Shown: piece by piece, positions 45,650 to 56,326 of the stretch
Numbering within the stretch: position 1 is the first letter of the stretch
Layout of the letters: each line of letters begins with the position of its first letter
Assembly: GCF_014863405.1 (NCBI RefSeq)
Contig: NZ_JACZZA010000008.1
Location: 1 to 64,000, forward strand
From: Dyella acidiphila
Lineage (GTDB): Bacteria > Pseudomonadota > Gammaproteobacteria > Xanthomonadales > Rhodanobacteraceae
Length of the DNA: 64,000 bases
Direction: 5' to 3'
Position numbers and translations under genes: made by a program
The notes under the pieces: model-generated
Databases searched by the model: none
What the model was told of the DNA's origin: nothing
What the model saw: the letters and a program-made list of their open reading frames with translations, nothing else

Positions 45650-47121
45650 ACACCCAGCGTCTCGACCATCTGCTGCAAGGTATCGCGGAGACCTCGGCCA
45701 TCGGGCCGATTGTCGTTTCCGGACTTGCGCTGGATTCGCGCCAGGTACGCAGTGGGGATGCATTCTTCGCGCTGCACGGCACGCGTGGGCATGGCATCGA
45801 ATTCGTCAGCGGCGCGGTGCAGCGTGGCGCCAGCGTAGTGCTGGCCGAAGCGCCGTCGCGGGTGCTCGACGACCTCGGCGTGCCGGTGCTGTGGATCGAC
45901 AGCCTGCACAGCTTTGTGGGTGAAATTGCATCGCGCTTTTTTGGTCGTCCGTCCGAGGCAATGCGGGTGATCGGCGTAACCGGCACCAACGGCAAGACCT
46001 CCACCGTGCAGCTGCTGGCGCAGGCGCTGGAAAAGCTGGGTCATCGCGCCGCCACCATCGGCACGCTCGGCGCCGGCCTGCATGGCCAGCTGCGCGAAGG
46101 CGAGCGCACGACGCCGGATGCGATTGCAGTGCAGCGGTTGATGGCCGAGTTTCGCCGCGACGGCGCCACGCACGTGGCGATGGAAGTGTCCTCGCACGCG
46201 CTGGAGCAGGGCCGGGTGGCGGCGATGGATTTCGACGTGGCCGCGTTTACCAACCTCACCCGCGACCATCTGGATTATCACGGCAGCATGCAGGCCTATG
46301 GCGCGGCCAAGGCCAAGCTATTCGCGTGGCCGACGCTGGACGCCGCGGTGATCAACACCGACGACGCCTTTGGCAGCGAGCTGGCCGGCAAGCTGGCGCC
46401 GGGCGTACGCAAGCTCACGCTCAGCAGCAGCGGCGATAAGCATGCCGATATCGTCGCCGACGACATCGTCACCTCGGCCGAAGGCGTGCTGTTCGCGCTG
46501 CGCACGCCGTGGGGCGAGCGCCCGATTCGCAGCCGCCTGCTGGGGCGCTTCAATGTGGCGAACCTGTTGACGGTGGTGGGTTGCGTCGGCGCATTGGGCG
46601 AATCGTTCGAGCGCATCGCCGATGTGGTCGAATCGCTGGAGCCGATCAACGGCCGCATGAATCGCCTGGGCGGCCTGCACGGACTGCCGCTGGTGGTGGT
46701 CGATTACGCCCATACGCCGGATGCGCTGGAGCAGGCCTTGAACGCTTTGCGCGCGCACTGCGCCGCGCGCCTGATCTGCGTGTTCGGCTGCGGCGGCGAG
46801 CGCGATCCGGGCAAGCGTCCGCAGATGGGTGACATTGCGGAGCGGCTGGCCGACGTGGTCATCGTCACCGACGACAACCCGCGCGGCGAAGACGGCGACG
46901 CGATCGTGGCGCAGATTCTGGCCGGCATGCAGCGACCTCAGGCAGCCACTGCGCAGCGCGACCGCGCCGTGGCGATCCGCACTGCGCTGCAGCTGGCGCA
47001 GGCGGGCGACGTCATATTGATTGCAGGCAAAGGCCACGAAACCTATCAGGAGGGCGCGGGCGGCAAGCGTGCGTTTGACGATATGGCGGTAGCACAAGCC
47101 ATTCTGGAGGGACACGCATGA
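45646..47121 (+). CDS. murE: UDP-MurNAc-L-Ala-D-Glu:meso-DAP ligase
   Basis: Mur ligase adding the third stem-peptide residue. 491 aa with the ATP site GVTGTNGKTST, the central HxxR-like region (MEVSSHALEQGR, FTNLTRDHLDYHG) and the specificity motif DDNPRGED; the DNPR form selects meso-diaminopimelate over lysine, as expected for a Gram-negative. AGGAGG (45630-45635) precedes the ATG, which overlaps the ftsI stop by 4 nt. Confidence 0.97.
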   Translation: MNTQRLDHLLQGIAETSAIGPIVVSGLALDSRQVRSGDAFFALHGTRGHGIEFVSGAVQRGASVVLAEAPSRVLDDLGVPVLWIDSLHSFVGEIASRFFGRPSEAMRVIGVTGTNGKTSTVQLLAQALEKLGHRAATIGTLGAGLHGQLREGERTTPDAIAVQRLMAEFRRDGATHVAMEVSSHALEQGRVAAMDFDVAAFTNLTRDHLDYHGSMQAYGAAKAKLFAWPTLDAAVINTDDAFGSELAGKLAPGVRKLTLSSSGDKHADIVADDIVTSAEGVLFALRTPWGERPIRSRLLGRFNVANLLTVVGCVGALGESFERIADVVESLEPINGRMNRLGGLHGLPLVVVDYAHTPDALEQALNALRAHCAARLICVFGCGGERDPGKRPQMGDIAERLADVVIVTDDNPRGEDGDAIVAQILAGMQRPQAATAQRDRAVAIRTALQLAQAGDVILIAGKGHETYQEGAGGKRAFDDMAVAQAILEGHA

Positions 47122-48485
47122 TGCGGCTCAGTGCCATCGCGATGTGGACACACGGCCATTTGCTCGGCAGCGATACCGACATTGCCACCGTGCAGATCGA
47201 CTCGCGCAAGATCAAGCCGGGCGACCTGTTTGCCGCCTTCAAGGGCGAGCGCGTCGACGGCCACGATTATCTTGCCGATGCGAAAGCGCGCGGCGCCGCG
47301 GCGGCGCTGGTCGAGCGCCGCGTCGACAGCGATCTGCCGCAGGTGCAGGTCGATAACGTGGAACTGGCACTGGGCGACCTGGCCAGCGCGGTGCGCGCTC
47401 AGCGCAATGCCCGCGTGATCGGCATTACCGGTTCCAACGGCAAGACCACGGTGAAGACGCTCACCGCGTCGATTCTGTCGCGCCACGGCCGCACCCACTT
47501 CAATGCCGGCAGTTTCAACAACGAGATCGGTCTGCCGCTGACCTTGCTGTGGATGCCCGAAGACACCGAATACGCGGTGCTGGAAATGGGCGCCGGCAAA
47601 CCGGGCGACATTGACTATCTCGCCGCCATCGCACGGCCAGATATCGGCCTCGTCAATCTCATCGCGCCCGCGCATCTTGAGCGGATGGGTACCGTGGAAA
47701 TGGTCGCCGAAACCAAGGGCGCGGTTTATCGCGCGCTGCCGGCCGACGGCGTGGCCATCATCAATGCCGACGATGCGTTCGCCAGCTTCTTTGCCGGCCT
47801 GGCCGGCGGCCGCAAGCTGCTGCGCTTCGGCCTGGATCACAAGGCGGATATCGGCGCGGACATCCTCGAGCAGCGCGTAGACGGCTCGCACTTCGTGTTG
47901 AGCACGCCGCACGGCGATGCCGATGTGCAGCTGCCGCTGCCCGGCCGCCACAACATTGCCAATGCGCTGGCGGCGAGTGCGATTGCGCTGGCGCTGGATG
48001 TGCCGCTGGACACCATCGTCGAAGGGCTGGAGCAAGCCACGGCGGTGGAAGGGCGCCTCAAGCGCATCGCCATGCCGGATGGCTGGACCCTGATCGACGA
48101 CAGCTACAACGCCAACCCCAGCTCCATGCATGCCGCGATCGACACGCTCGCGCTGGCCGATGGCGAACGCTGGCTGGTGATCGGCGACATGGCGGAACTG
48201 GGCGCCGATGCACGCGCGCTGCACGCCGGTGTCGGGCGCCACGCGCGCGAGCGCGGTATCCAGAAATTGTTCGCGGTGGGGCCGTTGAGCGCCGCTGCGG
48301 TGGAAGCGTTCGGGGCCGGCGCCCGGCATTTTGCCGACAAGGCGTCGCTGATCGATGCACTGCATGCGCAACTGCAGGCCGGCGTTACCTGCCTGGTCAA
48401 AGGCTCGCATTCGGCAGGCATGGAACACGTCGTGACTGCGCTCAAGAGCGGACAGTCGAAGGAGGGCGCGCCCCATGCTGCTTGA
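47118..48485 (+). CDS. murF: UDP-MurNAc-tripeptide:D-Ala-D-Ala ligase
   Basis: Mur ligase adding the D-Ala-D-Ala dipeptide made by Ddl. 455 aa with the ATP loop [13 protein letters not shown] (about residue 100), [26 protein letters not shown] and [15 protein letters not shown], all family signatures. It starts inside the murE stop (ATGA) and its 3' end overlaps mraY by 11 nt. Confidence 0.97.
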   Translation: MMRLSAIAMWTHGHLLGSDTDIATVQIDSRKIKPGDLFAAFKGERVDGHDYLADAKARGAAAALVERRVDSDLPQVQVDNVELALGDLASAVRAQRNARVIGITGSNGKTTVKTLTASILSRHGRTHFNAGSFNNEIGLPLTLLWMPEDTEYAVLEMGAGKPGDIDYLAAIARPDIGLVNLIAPAHLERMGTVEMVAETKGAVYRALPADGVAIINADDAFASFFAGLAGGRKLLRFGLDHKADIGADILEQRVDGSHFVLSTPHGDADVQLPLPGRHNIANALAASAIALALDVPLDTIVEGLEQATAVEGRLKRIAMPDGWTLIDDSYNANPSSMHAAIDTLALADGERWLVIGDMAELGADARALHAGVGRHARERGIQKLFAVGPLSAAAVEAFGAGARHFADKASLIDALHAQLQAGVTCLVKGSHSAGMEHVVTALKSGQSKEGAPHAA

Positions 48486-49557
48486 ACTGGCGGACTGGAT
48501 GGCTCGGCATTTCACCGCCCTGCATCTTTTTCAATACATCACCTTCCGCACCATCATGGCGGCGCTGACCTCGATGGCGATGTCGCTGCTGTGCGGGCCG
48601 GCCCTGATCCGCAAGCTTGCCGCGCTGAAGGCGGGGCAGGTGGTGCGCAAGGACGGTCCGCAGACGCATCTGTCCAAGGCCGGCACGCCGACCATGGGCG
48701 GGGTGATGATCCTGCTGTCGGTAGCGGTCGCCACCTTGCTGTGGGCCGACCTGGACAACCGCTATGTCTGGCTGGTGCTGGCGGTGATGGTGTGCTTTGG
48801 CGCGATCGGCTTCTACGACGATTACCGCAAGCTGGTGCTGAAGGACAGCCGCGGGCTGGCCTCGCGCTGGAAGTATTTCTGGCAGTCGGTGTTCGGTCTG
48901 GCGGCGGCATGGTTCCTCTACCACACCGCGGTCAATCCGGCCGAAACGGCGCTGTTCGTGCCGCTGTTCAAACACGTGGAGATCCCGCTGGGCGTGTTCT
49001 TCATCGTGATCACCTATTTCATGATCGTGGGTTTCTCCAACGCGGTGAATCTCACCGACGGCCTGGATGGCCTGGCGATCATGCCGACCGTGCTGGTCTC
49101 GGGCGCGCTCGGCGTATTCGCGTATCTGGCCGGCAACAAGGTGTTCTCCGAATACCTCGGCATTCCGGCGATTCCGGGCGCGGGCGAACTGGCAGTGTTC
49201 TGCGGCGCGATGTCCGGCGCGGGCCTGGGCTTCCTGTGGTTCAACACCTATCCCGCGCAGGTATTCATGGGTGACGTGGGCGCGCTGGCGATCGGCGCCG
49301 CGCTGGCGGCGATCGCGGTGATCGTGCGGCAGGAAATCGTGCTGCTGATCATGGGCGGCGTGTTCGTGATGGAAACGGTGTCGGTGATGCTGCAGGTAGC
49401 CAGCTTCAAGATGACCGGCAAGCGCATTTTCCGCATGGCGCCGATCCATCACCACTTCGAATTGAAAGGCTGGCCCGAGCCTCGGGTGATCGTGCGGTTC
49501 TGGATCATCAGCGTAGTGCTGGTGTTGATTGGTCTGGCTACCTTGAAGGTGCGCTGA
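48475..49557 (+). CDS. mraY: Phospho-MurNAc-pentapeptide translocase MraY
   Basis: Integral membrane enzyme transferring phospho-MurNAc-pentapeptide to undecaprenyl phosphate (lipid I). 360 aa, about ten membrane segments. The family signatures are [22 protein letters not shown] (Asp pair at the active site), [10 protein letters not shown] and [11 protein letters not shown]. It overlaps murF by 11 nt. The next gene is ftsW only 3 nt after the stop, so murD, which normally lies here, is absent. Confidence 0.97.
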   Translation: MLLELADWMARHFTALHLFQYITFRTIMAALTSMAMSLLCGPALIRKLAALKAGQVVRKDGPQTHLSKAGTPTMGGVMILLSVAVATLLWADLDNRYVWLVLAVMVCFGAIGFYDDYRKLVLKDSRGLASRWKYFWQSVFGLAAAWFLYHTAVNPAETALFVPLFKHVEIPLGVFFIVITYFMIVGFSNAVNLTDGLDGLAIMPTVLVSGALGVFAYLAGNKVFSEYLGIPAIPGAGELAVFCGAMSGAGLGFLWFNTYPAQVFMGDVGALAIGAALAAIAVIVRQEIVLLIMGGVFVMETVSVMLQVASFKMTGKRIFRMAPIHHHFELKGWPEPRVIVRFWIISVVLVLIGLATLKVR

Positions 49558-49560
49558 GAA

Positions 49561-50799
49561 ATGTTCGGCTTCGACACAACCCAGGCAAAGCGCCGGCAGG
49601 GCCCGCGCGGCAAGTTCGACTTGCCGCTGCTGGTGGCCCTGGTCGGTCTTGCCTGCGTGGGTGTCGTGATGGTGGCATCCAGCTCCATCGCCGTGGCCGA
49701 CAGTTCGCACATGGGGCAGTTCTACTACCTCAAGCGCCACTTGCTGTTCCTTGCGCTGGGCGTGGTCGCGGCCGGCGTGGCGATGCGCACTGAGCTGAAG
49801 GTGATCGAGAAGCACGCCTTCTTCCTGATGCTGGTGGCCTTCATCATGCTGCTGGCGGTGTTCGTGCCGCACCTGGGCATGAAGCTCAACGGCGCGCGGC
49901 GCTGGCTCAACCTGATCGTCACCTCGTTCCAGCCGGTGGAAGCGGTGAAGCTGATCCTGGTGGTGTATCTGGCCAGCTATCTGGTGCGCCATCGCGAAAG
50001 CATCGAAACGCGCTTCCTCGGCCTGATCAAGCCGCTGGGCGTGTCGGGCGTGATCGTGCTGCTGCTGCTGGCGCAGCCGGACTTCGGTTCGGCCACGCTG
50101 ATCATCGCGGTGACCATCGCCATGGTGTGGCTGGGCGGTTCGCGGCCGATCTTCCTGTTCCTGATGGGCTTGCCATTGATGCCGCTACTGGCGATCGCGG
50201 CGACCAGCGAAAGCTATCGCATGAAGCGCCTTACCTCGTTTATGAATCCATGGGCGCATCCGTTCGACGACGGCTTCCAGCTCACGCAGTCGCTGATGGC
50301 GATCGGCCGTGGCGAATGGATGGGCGTGGGGCTGGGATCGAGCGTGCTGAAGCTGTCCTACCTGCCCGAGGCGCATACCGACTTCATCTTCGCGGTGATC
50401 GGCGAGGAACTGGGCTTGTTCGGCATTCTGGCCGTAATGGGTTTGTTCGCGCTGACCGTATGGCGCGGCCTGCACGTGGGCTTGAAGGGCGTGGAAATTG
50501 GCCAGCGCTTTGCCGGCTACATCGCCTTCGGCATCTCGCTGATGCTCGGCCTGCAGACGATGGTGTCGATCGGCGTGAACCTCGGCGCGCTGCCGACCAA
50601 GGGCCTGACCTTGCCGCTGATCAGCTACGGCGGCTCGTCCATCGTGCTGACCTGCGCGATGGCCGGCGTGCTGTTGCGCGCCACCTTCGAAATCTATCGC
50701 GCCATCGATGCGCGCCAGATGGCGACGCGCGTACCGGCGGCGGCTGTGCCCGATGCCAATCCGGCCACCGCGCGCGAGCGCGAGGCGGTGGCGGCATGA
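49561..50799 (+). CDS. ftsW: Septal peptidoglycan glycosyltransferase FtsW
   Basis: SEDS-family polymerase that builds septal glycan strands with FtsI. 412 aa with about ten membrane segments. LNGARRWLNL (usual NGARRWI), AQPDFGSATLI (catalytic Asp in the large loop follows the family), PWAHPFDDGFQLTQSL, HTDFIFAVIGEELG and the C-terminal PLISYGGSS are all present. It ends overlapping murG (ATGA). Confidence 0.96.
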   Translation: MFGFDTTQAKRRQGPRGKFDLPLLVALVGLACVGVVMVASSSIAVADSSHMGQFYYLKRHLLFLALGVVAAGVAMRTELKVIEKHAFFLMLVAFIMLLAVFVPHLGMKLNGARRWLNLIVTSFQPVEAVKLILVVYLASYLVRHRESIETRFLGLIKPLGVSGVIVLLLLAQPDFGSATLIIAVTIAMVWLGGSRPIFLFLMGLPLMPLLAIAATSESYRMKRLTSFMNPWAHPFDDGFQLTQSLMAIGRGEWMGVGLGSSVLKLSYLPEAHTDFIFAVIGEELGLFGILAVMGLFALTVWRGLHVGLKGVEIGQRFAGYIAFGISLMLGLQTMVSIGVNLGALPTKGLTLPLISYGGSSIVLTCAMAGVLLRATFEIYRAIDARQMATRVPAAAVPDANPATAREREAVAA

Positions 50800-51869
50800 G
50801 CGCACAGGCACCCGTGCTGATCATGGCCGGCGGTACCGGCGGTCACATCTTCCCCGGCCTGGCGGTGGCGGAAACGCTGCGTGCGCAAGGTGTGCCGGTG
50901 GTATGGCTGGGCGCGGCCGGCGGCATGGAAACCAAGGTCGTGCCTGCGCATGGGATCGAACTGCATACGGTGGCAGTGAGCGGTCTGCGCGGCAAAGGGC
51001 TGAAACAGCGGCTGCTCGCGCCGTGGATGCTGTTGCGCGCGCTGCTGTCGTCACTGGCGGTATTGCGCCGCCTGAAGCCGCGCAGCGTGTTGTCGATGGG
51101 TGGCTATGTCGCCGGCCCGGGCGGCCTGGCCGCGCGCCTGCTGCATCGTCCCTTGCTGGTGCACGAGCAGAATCGCGTGGCCGGATTCACCAATCGCAAG
51201 CTCGCCGCGCATGCCGCACGTGTGATGGCCGGCTTTGCCGACGCGTTGCCGAACGCGCAGTGGGTCGGCAATCCCGTGCGCGGCGCGATTGCTTCCTTGC
51301 CGGCGCCGGCTCAGCGCATGGCGGCACACCAGGGCAAGCCGCACTTGCTGGTGCTGGGCGGCAGTCTTGGCGCACGCGCATTGAACCTGTCCATTCCGCA
51401 GGCTCTGGCCGAGATGCCGGCCGAACAGCGGCCCGATGTGCTGCACCAGTGCGGCAACCGCGGCATCGACGAAGCGCGCAAGGCCTACGCCGATGCCGGC
51501 GTCGAAGCGCGCATCGTGCCGTTTATCGAAGACATGGCCGGCACTTATGCATGGGCTGACCTGGCGGTATGCCGCGCCGGCGCACTGACCCTGGCGGAAC
51601 TGACCGCAAGCGGCCTGGGCGCGGTGCTGGTGCCGTTTCCGCACGCGGTGGACGACCACCAGACCCGCAACGCCGAGGCGCTGGTCGCAGCCGGTGCAGC
51701 TGAATTGATCCAGGAACGTGATTTGAAGACAAAGGATTTGGCGCAGCACCTGACTGCGCTGCTGAGCGACCGCAGCAAGTTGCTGGCGATGGCGGAAGCC
51801 GCACGCACTTTGGCCAAGCCGGATGCCGCGGCGGATATCGCGCGTGCCTGCCTGGAGGTGGTTGCATGA
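50796..51869 (+). CDS. murG: Lipid II synthase MurG
   Basis: GT28 glycosyltransferase adding GlcNAc to lipid I on the inner face of the membrane. 357 aa: N-terminal glycine loop MAGGTGGHIFPGLAVA, then SMGGYVAGPGGLAA, HEQNRVAGFTNR, the second glycine loop GGSLGARALN and the donor site CRAGALTLAEL. The start at 50796 overlaps the ftsW stop by 4 nt; the next gene starts in its stop. Confidence 0.97.
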   Translation: MSAQAPVLIMAGGTGGHIFPGLAVAETLRAQGVPVVWLGAAGGMETKVVPAHGIELHTVAVSGLRGKGLKQRLLAPWMLLRALLSSLAVLRRLKPRSVLSMGGYVAGPGGLAARLLHRPLLVHEQNRVAGFTNRKLAAHAARVMAGFADALPNAQWVGNPVRGAIASLPAPAQRMAAHQGKPHLLVLGGSLGARALNLSIPQALAEMPAEQRPDVLHQCGNRGIDEARKAYADAGVEARIVPFIEDMAGTYAWADLAVCRAGALTLAELTASGLGAVLVPFPHAVDDHQTRNAEALVAAGAAELIQERDLKTKDLAQHLTALLSDRSKLLAMAEAARTLAKPDAAADIARACLEVVA

Positions 51870-53308
51870 CGCCGCGTCGCCTGCTCGCTCACGAAGATTT
51901 GATGAGCACCTTCCGCCGTGTGCACTTCATCGGCATCGGCGGCGTCGGCATGAGCGGCATTGCCGAAGTGCTGCATAACCTCGGCTATGCTGTGTCCGGT
52001 TCGGACCGCAGCGAATCGCCCACCGCCTTGCGCCTGCGCGAGCTGGGTATTGATGTGCGCATCGGTCACACCGCCGCGCATATCGGCGATGCGGACGTGG
52101 TCGTTACCTCCAGCGCGATCAAGGCCGACAATCCGGAACTGGTCGCTGCACGCGAGGCGCGCATTCCGGTGATTCCGCGCGCCGAGATGCTTGGCGAGCT
52201 GATGCGCTTCCGCCGCGGCGTCGCCGTGGCCGGCACGCACGGCAAGACCACCACCACCAGCCTGGTGGCAAGCGTGCTGGCGGAAGCCAATTACGACCCC
52301 ACCTTCGTGATCGGCGGCCAGCTCAACGCGGCCGGCGCCAATGCGCGGCTGGGTACCGGGCAATATCTGGTCGCCGAGGCGGATGAGTCGGATGGCTCGT
52401 TCCTGCTGTTGTCGCCGGTGATTGCGGTGGTCACCAATATCGACGCCGATCACCTGGAGAATTACCAGGGCGATTTTGCGCTGGTGCGCAAGGCGTTCAA
52501 CGATTTCCTGCATCGTCTGCCGTTCTACGGCCTGGCCGTGCTGTGTGTGGACGATCCGGAAGTGGCCGAGCTGGCCGAGCTCACCACGCGCCGCGTGATG
52601 ACCTACGGTATTGACGCCACGCATGCCGACGTGCGCGCGATCCATGTGGAGCAGCGCGGCTTCGAAATGCATTTCGATCTGCTGCTGCCTGGTTTGAGCA
52701 ATCCCATTCCGGTAACGCTCAATCTGCCCGGCCGGCACAACGTGCTGAATGCGCTGGCGGCTGCGTCGATCGGCTGGCAGCTGGGTGTTGAAGCCGATGC
52801 GATCGCGCACGCCTTGGCGCACTTCCAGGGCGTGGGCCGCCGCTTCCATCGCCGTGGCGAGATTGCGCTGGATCAAGGCAAGGTGATGCTGGTCGATGAC
52901 TACGGCCATCATCCGCGCGAACTGGCGGCGGTGTTTGCCGCAGCACGCGGCGGTTGGCCGGAGCGCCGGCTGGTGGTCGGCTTCCAGCCGCACCGCTACA
53001 GCCGCACGCGCGACCTGCTCGACGATTTCGCCAAGGTGCTGGCCGAGGCCGATGTGCTGGTGCTGACCGAGGTGTATCCGGCCGGCGAAGCGCCGATTGC
53101 CGGTGCCGATGGCCGTGCGCTGGCGCGCGCAGTGCGTGCGCGCGGCAAGGTCGATCCGGTGCTGGTCGGCCATCCGCGCGAATTGAAGGACACCCTGCCG
53201 GCGCTGCTGCGCGACGGCGATCTGTTGCTGCTGCTTGGTGCCGGCGATATCGGCGCGGCGGCGGTGGAGCTGGCCCAGGTGGGCCATTTGAGGACGAGCG
53301 AAACATGA
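51866..53308 (+). CDS. murC: UDP-MurNAc:L-alanine ligase
   Basis: First Mur ligase of the stem peptide. 480 aa: dinucleotide-like [20 protein letters not shown] loop [35 protein letters not shown] and [12 protein letters not shown] are diagnostic. A second ATG (51902, [11 protein letters not shown]) is also plausible as start; the first is preferred because it overlaps the murG stop (ATGA). murB, often next, is not present here. Confidence 0.96.
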   Translation: MTPRRLLAHEDLMSTFRRVHFIGIGGVGMSGIAEVLHNLGYAVSGSDRSESPTALRLRELGIDVRIGHTAAHIGDADVVVTSSAIKADNPELVAAREARIPVIPRAEMLGELMRFRRGVAVAGTHGKTTTTSLVASVLAEANYDPTFVIGGQLNAAGANARLGTGQYLVAEADESDGSFLLLSPVIAVVTNIDADHLENYQGDFALVRKAFNDFLHRLPFYGLAVLCVDDPEVAELAELTTRRVMTYGIDATHADVRAIHVEQRGFEMHFDLLLPGLSNPIPVTLNLPGRHNVLNALAAASIGWQLGVEADAIAHALAHFQGVGRRFHRRGEIALDQGKVMLVDDYGHHPRELAAVFAAARGGWPERRLVVGFQPHRYSRTRDLLDDFAKVLAEADVLVLTEVYPAGEAPIAGADGRALARAVRARGKVDPVLVGHPRELKDTLPALLRDGDLLLLLGAGDIGAAAVELAQVGHLRTSET

Positions 53309-54240
53309 AGATCCAGGACCCCGCACAATTTGGTCGCGTCGCCGTGGTGATGGGCGGCAGTTCGGCCGAGCGCGAGGTATCGCTCGACTCCGGCCGCAAT
53401 GTGCTGGCCGCGCTCAAGGCGCGCGGCGTCGATGCGCATGCGATCGACGGCATCCCGGCCTTGCTCGATGCGCTGCGTGCGGGTCATTTCGCCCGCGTGT
53501 TCAACATCCTGCACGGCCAGCATGGCGGCGGCGAGGACGGTGTGCTGCAGGGTGCGCTGGAGTCTTTGCACGTGCCGTACACCGGCTCGGGCGTGCTCGG
53601 TTCTGCGCTGTCGATGGACAAGACGCGTTCCAAGCGCGTGTGGCAGTCGCTGGGTTTGCCGACGCCGAAATTCGTGGCGCTGCCGCGCGGCGCGGACGTG
53701 CATGCGGCCGCCCGGCAGATCGGCTTCCCGCTGATCGTGAAGCCGGCCTGCGAAGGTTCCAGCGTCGGCATCACGCGCGTGTTCGAAGAAAAGGATCTGG
53801 ATGCCGCCGTGGCGCTGGCGCAGAAGTATCCGGGCGACCTGTTGATGGAAACCCTGATCGAGGGCGACGAACTCACCGTCGGCATCCTCGGCCGCCAGGT
53901 GCTGCCCAGCATCCACATCGTGCCCAAGGGGGCGTTCTACGACTACAACGCCAAGTACATCGCTGAAGACACACGCTATATCTGCCCGGGCCTGGAAGGC
54001 GATGCGGAAGCGGCGCTGCGCGGCCTGTCGCTGGAAGCGTTCGATGCGCTGGGCTGCTCCGGCTGGGGCCGCGTCGACGTGATGCGCGATCGCCAGGGCC
54101 GCGACTGGCTGCTGGAAGTGAATACCGCACCGGGCATGACCTCGCACTCGCTGGTGCCCAAGGCCGCGGCGGTTGCCGGTATCGATTACCAGGAACTGTG
54201 CTGGCGCGTGCTCGAAACCAGTTTCAGGGAGGATGCATGA
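53305..54240 (+). CDS. ddlB: D-alanine:D-alanine ligase B
   Basis: ATP-grasp enzyme making the D-Ala-D-Ala dipeptide for MurF. 311 aa: [14 protein letters not shown] at the N-terminus, the gating loop [28 protein letters not shown], and the metal-binding end [18 protein letters not shown]. Short bacterial DdlB form. It overlaps murC by 4 nt and is overlapped by ftsQ in the same way. Confidence 0.96.
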   Translation: MKIQDPAQFGRVAVVMGGSSAEREVSLDSGRNVLAALKARGVDAHAIDGIPALLDALRAGHFARVFNILHGQHGGGEDGVLQGALESLHVPYTGSGVLGSALSMDKTRSKRVWQSLGLPTPKFVALPRGADVHAAARQIGFPLIVKPACEGSSVGITRVFEEKDLDAAVALAQKYPGDLLMETLIEGDELTVGILGRQVLPSIHIVPKGAFYDYNAKYIAEDTRYICPGLEGDAEAALRGLSLEAFDALGCSGWGRVDVMRDRQGRDWLLEVNTAPGMTSHSLVPKAAAVAGIDYQELCWRVLETSFREDA

Positions 54241-54983
54241 GGGGAAGCATCCGCCTCGTCGCATGGTGCCTGGCCATCGCCCTGGTGGTGATGCCGATCG
54301 TCGGCGTGCTCTGCGGCTGGTTCGCCGCCGACCGCTGGCCGGTGACCCAGCTGACGATGCAGGCCGAGTTCAAGCACGTGAGCGCGGAGCAGATCCGTGC
54401 CGCCGTACGGCCGCGCCTGGGCAAGGGCTTCTTCGCTTTGAATCTGGACAACGTGCAGAAGGCCGTGGCTGCGCTGCCGTGGGTGGAATCGGTGGAAGCG
54501 AGCAAGCGCTGGCCCGATACCTTGCTGTTGCGCGTCTACGAGCGCCAGCCGTTTGCACGCTGGAACAATACGCAGTTGATCAGCCAGGAAGGCAAGGTAT
54601 TCAGCGTGCCCGACGCTGCGGATTACACGCAGCTGCCGGACCTGCACGGCCCCGACGATCATCTCGCCGAAGTAGTGAGTTTTTTTGCCGATGCGCAGAA
54701 AGCCTTCACCGGCACGCATCTGAAGATCACCGGCGTGACGCTGACCGATCGCGGCAGCTGGAGCGTGGCGACCGATACCGGCGCGCAGATCGTGATTGGC
54801 GATCGCAGCCAGGCCGGCCGCCGCCTGCGCCGCTTCCTCGATGTCTATCCGCAGGTGACCGCCGGCCACGAGCAGGGTTTTGTCTACGCCGATCTCCGCT
54901 ACACCAACGGTTTTGCCGTGAAATGGCCGCAAGCGCCGGCCGCCCCGACCGCTCCGACAGCCGGAGGCACGCCCCGCACATGA
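54237..54983 (+). CDS. ftsQ: Cell division protein FtsQ
   Basis: Bitopic membrane protein of the FtsQLB complex. 248 aa: short cytoplasmic tail, membrane helix at about 8-30, then the POTRA domain ([23 protein letters not shown]) and the beta domain with [19 protein letters not shown], the family signature. It ends in a Pro/Ala/Thr tail. Start chosen at the ATGA overlap with ddlB; its stop likewise overlaps ftsA. Confidence 0.94.
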   Translation: MRGSIRLVAWCLAIALVVMPIVGVLCGWFAADRWPVTQLTMQAEFKHVSAEQIRAAVRPRLGKGFFALNLDNVQKAVAALPWVESVEASKRWPDTLLLRVYERQPFARWNNTQLISQEGKVFSVPDAADYTQLPDLHGPDDHLAEVVSFFADAQKAFTGTHLKITGVTLTDRGSWSVATDTGAQIVIGDRSQAGRRLRRFLDVYPQVTAGHEQGFVYADLRYTNGFAVKWPQAPAAPTAPTAGGTPRT

Positions 54984-56212
54984 AAGCCAAAAACGAAAAA
55001 CAACTAGTTGTCGGCCTCGACATCGGCACCTCCAAAGTGGTGGCGATCGTGGGCGAGTACGAGCCGGGCGAACCGATCGAAGTCATCGGCATCGGCTCGC
55101 ATGTGTCGCGCGGCATGAAGCGCGGCTCGGTAGTGGACATCGAATCCACCGTGCATTCGATCCAGCGCGCGGTGGAGGAAGCCGAGCTGATGGCCGGCTG
55201 CGATATCCGTTCGGTGTATGCCTCCATTTCCGGCAGCCACCTGGAAACGCGCAATTCGCACGGTACCGCTGCGATCCGCGACCGCGAAGTGGCACCGGGC
55301 GATCTGGACCAGGTGCTGGAGGCTGCCAGCGCAGTGGCGATTCCGGCCGATCGCAAGGTGCTCTACAAGGAGTCGCAGGAGTACCGCATCGACGGCCAGG
55401 ACGGTATCCGCTCGCCGGTAGGCATGAGCGGCGTACGCCTGGAAGCGTCCGTGCATCTGGTGACGGGTGCGGCGGCGGCGGTGCAGAACATCAGCAAATG
55501 CATCCAGCGCTGCGGCCTGTCGGTGGATGAACTGGTGCCTTCGGCAGTGGCCAGCGCCAAGTCGGTGCTGACCGATGACGAGCGCGAGCTGGGCGTATGC
55601 CTGGTCGATATCGGTGCCGGTACCACCGACATCGCAATCTACACGCAGGGTGCGATCCGCTACACCAAGTCGCTGCCGGTCGGCGGCGATCAGGTGACCA
55701 ACGACATCGCCTATGGCGTGCACACGCCCACGGCGCATGCCGAGGAAATCAAGATCAAGTACGCCTGTGCGCTGGCACAGCTGGCGCACGCGGAGGAGAC
55801 CATCCAGGTGCCGAGCGTGGGCGATCGTCCGCCGCGCCGGCTGGCGCGCCAGTCGCTCGCGCAGAGCGTGCAGGCGCGCTACGAGGAAATCTTCGAGATG
55901 GTGCAGGACGAGCTGCGCCGCTCCGGCTACGACAGCCTGGTCGCGGCCGGGGTGGTGCTGACCGGTGGCGCCTCGCGCATGGAAGGTGCGCTGGAGCTGG
56001 CCGAAGAGATCTTCCACAAGATGGTGCGCATCGGCGTGCCGCAGCACGTGAACGGTTTCGGTGAGGTGATCGCTAATCCGCTGCATTCCACCGGCGTAGG
56101 CCTGCTGCTGCATGGCGCGCGTTCGGGCGGCATGCGCGTAAGCGGCACTACCGGCGGCAGCGTCGGCGGCCTGGTCGACAAGCTGCGCAGCTGGGTTACC
56201 AAGAATTTCTAG
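54980..56212 (+). CDS. ftsA: Cell division protein FtsA
   Basis: Actin-like ATPase tethering FtsZ to the membrane. 410 aa: phosphate-1 VVGLDIGTSKVVAIVGE, the 1C subdomain, phosphate-2 CLVDIGAGTTDIAIY, adenosine motif VVLTGGASRMEGALELAE and the C-terminal amphipathic membrane-targeting helix LVDKLRSWVTKNF. It overlaps ftsQ by 4 nt. A 114-bp gap with two hairpins then separates it from ftsZ. Confidence 0.97.
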   Translation: MKAKNEKQLVVGLDIGTSKVVAIVGEYEPGEPIEVIGIGSHVSRGMKRGSVVDIESTVHSIQRAVEEAELMAGCDIRSVYASISGSHLETRNSHGTAAIRDREVAPGDLDQVLEAASAVAIPADRKVLYKESQEYRIDGQDGIRSPVGMSGVRLEASVHLVTGAAAAVQNISKCIQRCGLSVDELVPSAVASAKSVLTDDERELGVCLVDIGAGTTDIAIYTQGAIRYTKSLPVGGDQVTNDIAYGVHTPTAHAEEIKIKYACALAQLAHAEETIQVPSVGDRPPRRLARQSLAQSVQARYEEIFEMVQDELRRSGYDSLVAAGVVLTGGASRMEGALELAEEIFHKMVRIGVPQHVNGFGEVIANPLHSTGVGLLLHGARSGGMRVSGTTGGSVGGLVDKLRSWVTKNF

Positions 56213-56217
56213 TTTTG

Positions 56218-56256
56218 GCCGCGCAGGACGCGCGGCATGGGCGAATGGAGGTTCGC
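56218..56256 (+). promoter_or_regulatory. Two hairpins in the ftsA-ftsZ gap
   Basis: GCCGCGC-AGGAC-GCGCGGC (56218-56236) and GCGAA-TGGAGG-TTCGC (56241-56256) lie just after the ftsA stop, with no T-run. This is the only sizeable gap inside the coupled cluster. It may adjust ftsZ output by mRNA processing or stability. Confidence 0.4.
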
Positions 56257-56326
56257 TCGCCACCAAGGCATTGCAGGAGCGGTGCCGCGGTTACAACGAC
56301 AACGAAAGCTCTACGGAGGACGGGAA

